NCBI GenBank assembly: GCA_024663395.1
Contig: JANFAH010000003.1
Coordinates: 4,092,001 to 4,156,000, forward strand
DNA length: 64,000 nucleotides
Source: Pisolithus tinctorius
Taxonomy: Eukaryota; Basidiomycota; Agaricomycetes; Boletales; Pisolithaceae
Direction: 5' to 3'
In this document: positions 61,212 through 64,000 of the stretch, piece after piece
How the letters are laid out: each line of letters opens with the position of its first letter
Position numbering within the stretch: the first letter of the stretch is position 1
Notes under the pieces: generated by a model
Databases searched by the model: none
What the model was told of the DNA's origin: nothing
The model's input: only the letters and a program-made list of their open reading frames with translations
Translations under genes and position numbers: made by a program

Positions 61212-61980
61212 CTAATCGATCACGCCCAGATGGTCTTCCTTGATTGTCCCTATAGCGAACTACCGAGCAGGTTAGACAAAGCAAAGCAAGAAATTCAGAG
61301 AACGAACAATTTCCGTGGCATCTACACGAGTACCGACTATCTTCAATCGCACACGCGTATTTTTCTCGATGATCTGAGACACCCATGAGGTAACGCCATA
61401 TATATCATGAACGCCCTAATACCTGGTCATCCGAAGCGAATGATGGAGGGTTAGAATTAGGGTCGAACTTCATGTCGGGATGTATGAGCTGCGGAAGATC
61501 AACATGAGGGCGGATTTTATTATATGTCACGGCGAGCATATGCACCTGATGTGATACGAAAACTTGTAGAGGTCCCACGTCGGCGAAGAAACCCATCTAT
61601 TTGGGCTCATTAAAGCACTCTCAAATACAGAAATAGAGACCAGAACAGCACCTTATTCACATTGTCACCACACCATCCACGACTTCTCCCTTGAACGGCT
61701 TGAAAACTATTGCACGGTACCGTGTAACAAACTCTGCCTGTCCACTCCCACTGATGACCATTCCTCTTCCGATGTCCAGGATCGAGACAACGGCGATGAT
61801 GTAGCCATATTGACCTGAACATGTACCTTCGACGTCGGCGTACAATTTGGACTCCAAGAATTGGAGCATGCGGGGTCCAAAGTAGGACGGGTGGAGCAGG
61901 ATCGTGTGGGTCAGTTCTTTCTGTAAAAACAAGTTGGTCGCATGATTAGAGAGACAGAAAATGCTTACGATGAAGAACAT
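61212..61980 (-). CDS. RPB7: RNA polymerase II subunit Rpb7
   Basis: Rpb7 forms the Rpb4/7 stalk of RNA polymerase II and binds emerging RNA. Exons on minus: 61980-61969 (MFFI only), 61920-61652, 61596-61546, 61490-61423, 61373-61308 and 61259-61212. The protein reads KELTHTILLHPSYFGPRM, LYADVEGTCSGQYGYIIAVV, GQAEFVTRYRAIVFKPFKGE, VVDGVVTM, MGFFADVGPLQVFVSHQ, DMKFDPNSNPPSFASDDQ, RVRLKIVGTRVDATEI and FAIGTIKEDHLGVID-stop, i.e. a complete tip and OB domain. Exon 2 is 269 nt where 270 is needed: ACAATG-TGAATAAG at 61660/61661 lacks one G of the expected VNK codons, so as read the frame breaks. Because the gene is essential and otherwise perfect, base error is the likely cause. It shares a 147-bp promoter with the next gene. 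Confidence 0.94.
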
Positions 61981-62127
61981 GACGGGGATACAATTGTTAT
62001 TGCACGACGTCCCCTGATCGTGGTGTGCGCTCAAAACAAACGTACCCCCAGTCTAGGGGTTGATTAGGTAATCACCATCGTCATTGCATTGAACTCCCCA
62101 AGTTTTGCGTCGTAGGTGCTTACGTTC
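61981..62127. promoter_or_regulatory. Short bidirectional promoter, RPB7 / peroxiredoxin-like gene
   Basis: Only 147 bp separate the two divergent start codons, so core promoters must be shared or overlapping. I could not pick out a defined factor site. Confidence 0.5.
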
Positions 62128-63140
62128 ATGTCTGATAACTCACATAGTGTTCCAGACGAGGCTTCGCTGCGTAGCGCAGCTGGAACCACTATATTTGATG
62201 CAAAAGGACAACCTGTCGAGTTTGGCTCGTTGTTGAAGGAGCCGGTCATTGTCGTTTTCATACGTGTGTGATGGAGCTACCAACGCTCTGCCCCTGAACT
62301 CATTCCTGCTCGTTTGTCAGGTCATTTCTTCTGTGGGGTAAGTCATGAACAATATTTATTCCACTAATACCAATATTTTTCCCCGACAGAGTTGCCAGGT
62401 ACGTCAGTTGGTCATGAATGTTGGACAGAAGTGCCATGTTTTTTGTGGTGCAGCAATACGTCATGCAATTGTCCTCCGTCCGACCTGAGGCACTCTCCAA
62501 AGCGAATCGCAAAGTCATCATCGTTGGATGTGGGTCTTACGAAGTTATAGCCGCTTATAAAGGTAACCTTCATTTACCCATTGGGTTATTGTTTATCCTG
62601 GAGTTTTACTTTTCCTTAATTTGAAGAGACCACGTCTTGTCCGTTTTCGATCTATGCGGACCCCAAGAGAGAGCTATATCATGCGCTTGGAATGACTATC
62701 GAGACTCTTGCTCTTACTCCTGCGAACGAAAAACGTCGTTCGTACCTACAGAAGGGTTTTTTGGGGAACATATTGAGTAGCATTTGGGTAAGCCAATTTG
62801 ATGGCAGATTTCCAACTGGAACATTTCTGGACTGGCAATTGGATAGTCCGGCCCACTGAAGAATCCGTCACTCATTGGGAAGCAAGGCAAAATTTCCCAG
62901 CTTGGCGGAGAGTTTGTCTTCGACTCAGGTATGTGAGGCTCAATTCTTGGTGATGGCGGCTGGTTCGAAAGACGTGGATTCCTTTTAGACATTACCTGCA
63001 CTTTTGCATTTCGCATGAAGCACACGGAGGACCGTGCGTATATCCCTTTCCCCCTAATCCAAGGTATCTAGTGTGCTGATATACTCAAAGATACTGAAGT
63101 GTCTGAGCTGATGCAGGCTGCTGGGGTTGAATACCCTTGA
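62128..63140 (+). CDS. Peroxiredoxin-like AhpC/TSA family protein
   Basis: Thioredoxin-fold protein related to the PRXL2/FAM213 group; such proteins are thought to reduce peroxides or disulphides. Eight exons, all in phase: 62128-62263, 62321-62337, 62390-62398, 62454-62562, 62627-62787, 62847-62928, 62989-63033 and 63091-63140. Sequence: DEASLRSAAGTTIFDAKGQP, FGSLLKEPVIVVFIRHFFCG, then SCQ on a 9-nt exon, QYVMQLSSV, NRKVIIVGCGSYEVIAAYK, SCPFSIYADPKRELYHALGM, TIETLALTP, KGFLGNILSSIW, GKISQLGGEFVFD, CTFAFRMKHTEDHTEVSELM and the end AAGVEYP. The redox motif C-G-S-C is assembled from exons 2 and 3. I chose Met 62128 because the fold starts there and no upstream in-frame sequence looks conserved. 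No frame problem anywhere. Confidence 0.9.
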
Positions 63141-63477
63141 GAGCCCTCTTACAAGCCATACTGAACTAAGTCAACTTATTTGGTATATTCTCTATCTGAT
63201 GTCCTTTGTATGGTTGTAATGTTGTCATACTATCCTGTGAATACGGTGTCGCTGTAAAATGTGGTATAAGACGGTAGATTATGGTGGGTCTCGTCCAATT
63301 TTCAGTGTGCCCTGACAGCCTCCCTACATTTCCCGTAGAACATGACCATTTCATACAAGCATACAAATGTATGCATATCTGCGAAGTCGTATTATACATG
63401 TGGTAAGTGAGATTGGAGCCATTATGCCATGTATTCCTCCCGCAACAATACCGACACACTGAAGTTCAACTCGGCTC

Positions 63478-64000
63478 TCATCGTAATCTCATCGGCCCCT
63501 GATTGGACGACACCCCTCCCCTCATAATAAACACTTTCGACTCCACCCTATCAAAAAGTGACATCGGGATAGGCGTCCACACATTTGCGAACCAGCCACA
63601 AACGCCATCTTTATCCTGCACAGGTTGCCAGCTCTTGTCGATGTGCACACCATCTTTAGCTTTCACGACCGCTGGTCCATTATTCGCATTTTCCAGCCTG
63701 GCGCCCTTATAGGACGTATAAAGTTGGGAAGTCCGCTTTGCGTGTTATACTGCCCAGTAACCGGAATGGTACTGCACGTTAAATCGATGTGGGTGACTGT
63801 TGGAACTTTCCAAATGTTAAATTTCTCTTGGTTCAGACACCTGATAAACAGCTGACTCGGGAATGAATAATATTCTCTGTGCGTCGGACTGTGAATCCAG
63901 TTGGCAATAGGCGATGGAAGATACTGACCCTTTACGTCCGTCCCAGAGTGTTATGTCCGAGCGTGGAGTGTAGATGATCAAGCTGAGATCTTCGTCAACG
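63478..64000 (-). CDS. 3' part of an unrecognised gene, truncated by the window edge
   Basis: A minus-strand gene entering from the right edge. The first visible exon reads VDEDLSLIIYTPRSDITLWD and ends near a GTCAGT donor at about 63927. After one or two short introns comes THIDLTCSTIPVTGQYNTQS, then KAKDGVHIDKSWQPVQDKDG and VCGWFANVWTPIPMSLFDRV, with the stop at about 63478-63480. The frame changes near 63700 without an obvious intron. I do not recognise the family; repeated aromatic residues and the compact beta-like pattern would suit an extracellular or carbohydrate-related protein, but this is a guess. Confidence 0.45.

Noticed and set aside
61065..61388. 107-codon plus-strand frame beginning MSGLPNTEEP
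   Set aside because: Its 3' half is antisense to the last two RPB7 exons and the rest has no recognisable motif.

Overview
The window is nuclear DNA of a mushroom-forming basidiomycete (Agaricomycetes). Support comes from dense introns of about 45-60 nt with GT...AG borders, a KDZ transposase with an attached Ulp1-type protease, an Agaricomycete-type F-box family, and conserved eukaryotic genes (complex I 49-kDa subunit, Utp14, folylpolyglutamate synthase, a Pumilio-repeat protein, SNF1 kinase, RPB7, a peroxiredoxin-like protein). I saw no tRNA, rRNA or CRISPR.

Layout. 1-6.5 kb holds no convincing gene; it carries a diverged ~0.9-kb duplication and other repeat debris. 6.7-23.3 kb is a transposon island: the 3' end of a zinc-binding Agaricomycete family (-), a damaged KDZ-Ulp1 element (+, 7745-11991) that meets a conserved small gene (-) stop codon to stop codon, a decayed multi-exon proline-rich gene (+, 13.6-18.1 kb), and an almost intact 1461-codon gene (-, 18.6-23.2 kb) that I suspect is a transposase. 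23.6-25.9 kb is a long-TIR element with a complete-ended 1.1-kb hAT element nested inside, just upstream of 26055.

26-36.4 kb is a conserved block: NDUFS2, UTP14 and FPGS, all on +. 36.4-53.4 kb is mostly gene-poor and repeat-rich (155-bp, 214-bp and ~480-bp tandem arrays), with one broken F-box gene (-, 44.2-46.7 kb). 53.4-63.1 kb is gene-dense: a PUF protein (+), a coiled-coil protein (-), SNF1 (+), RPB7 (-) and a peroxiredoxin-like protein (+). A partial gene (-) runs off the right edge.

Two themes stand out. First, extremely small exons: NDUFS2 needs a 2-nt exon and a 10-nt exon, the peroxiredoxin-like gene carries its second redox cysteine on a 9-nt exon, and the PUF gene has a 10-nt exon. 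Second, small deletions, mostly one base in short homopolymers, break conserved genes between 56.9 and 61.9 kb (SNF1, RPB7, coiled-coil gene), while NDUFS2, UTP14, the 4.4-kb gene at 18.6-23.2 kb, the PUF repeats and the peroxiredoxin-like gene are free of them. Because RPB7 and SNF1 should be essential or single-copy, local consensus error is my preferred explanation. Separately, the transposon island shows substitutions of the C-to-T kind (nonsense CGA to TGA, a splice-donor G to A, CpG transitions between TIR arms), as expected from cytosine methylation in repeats.
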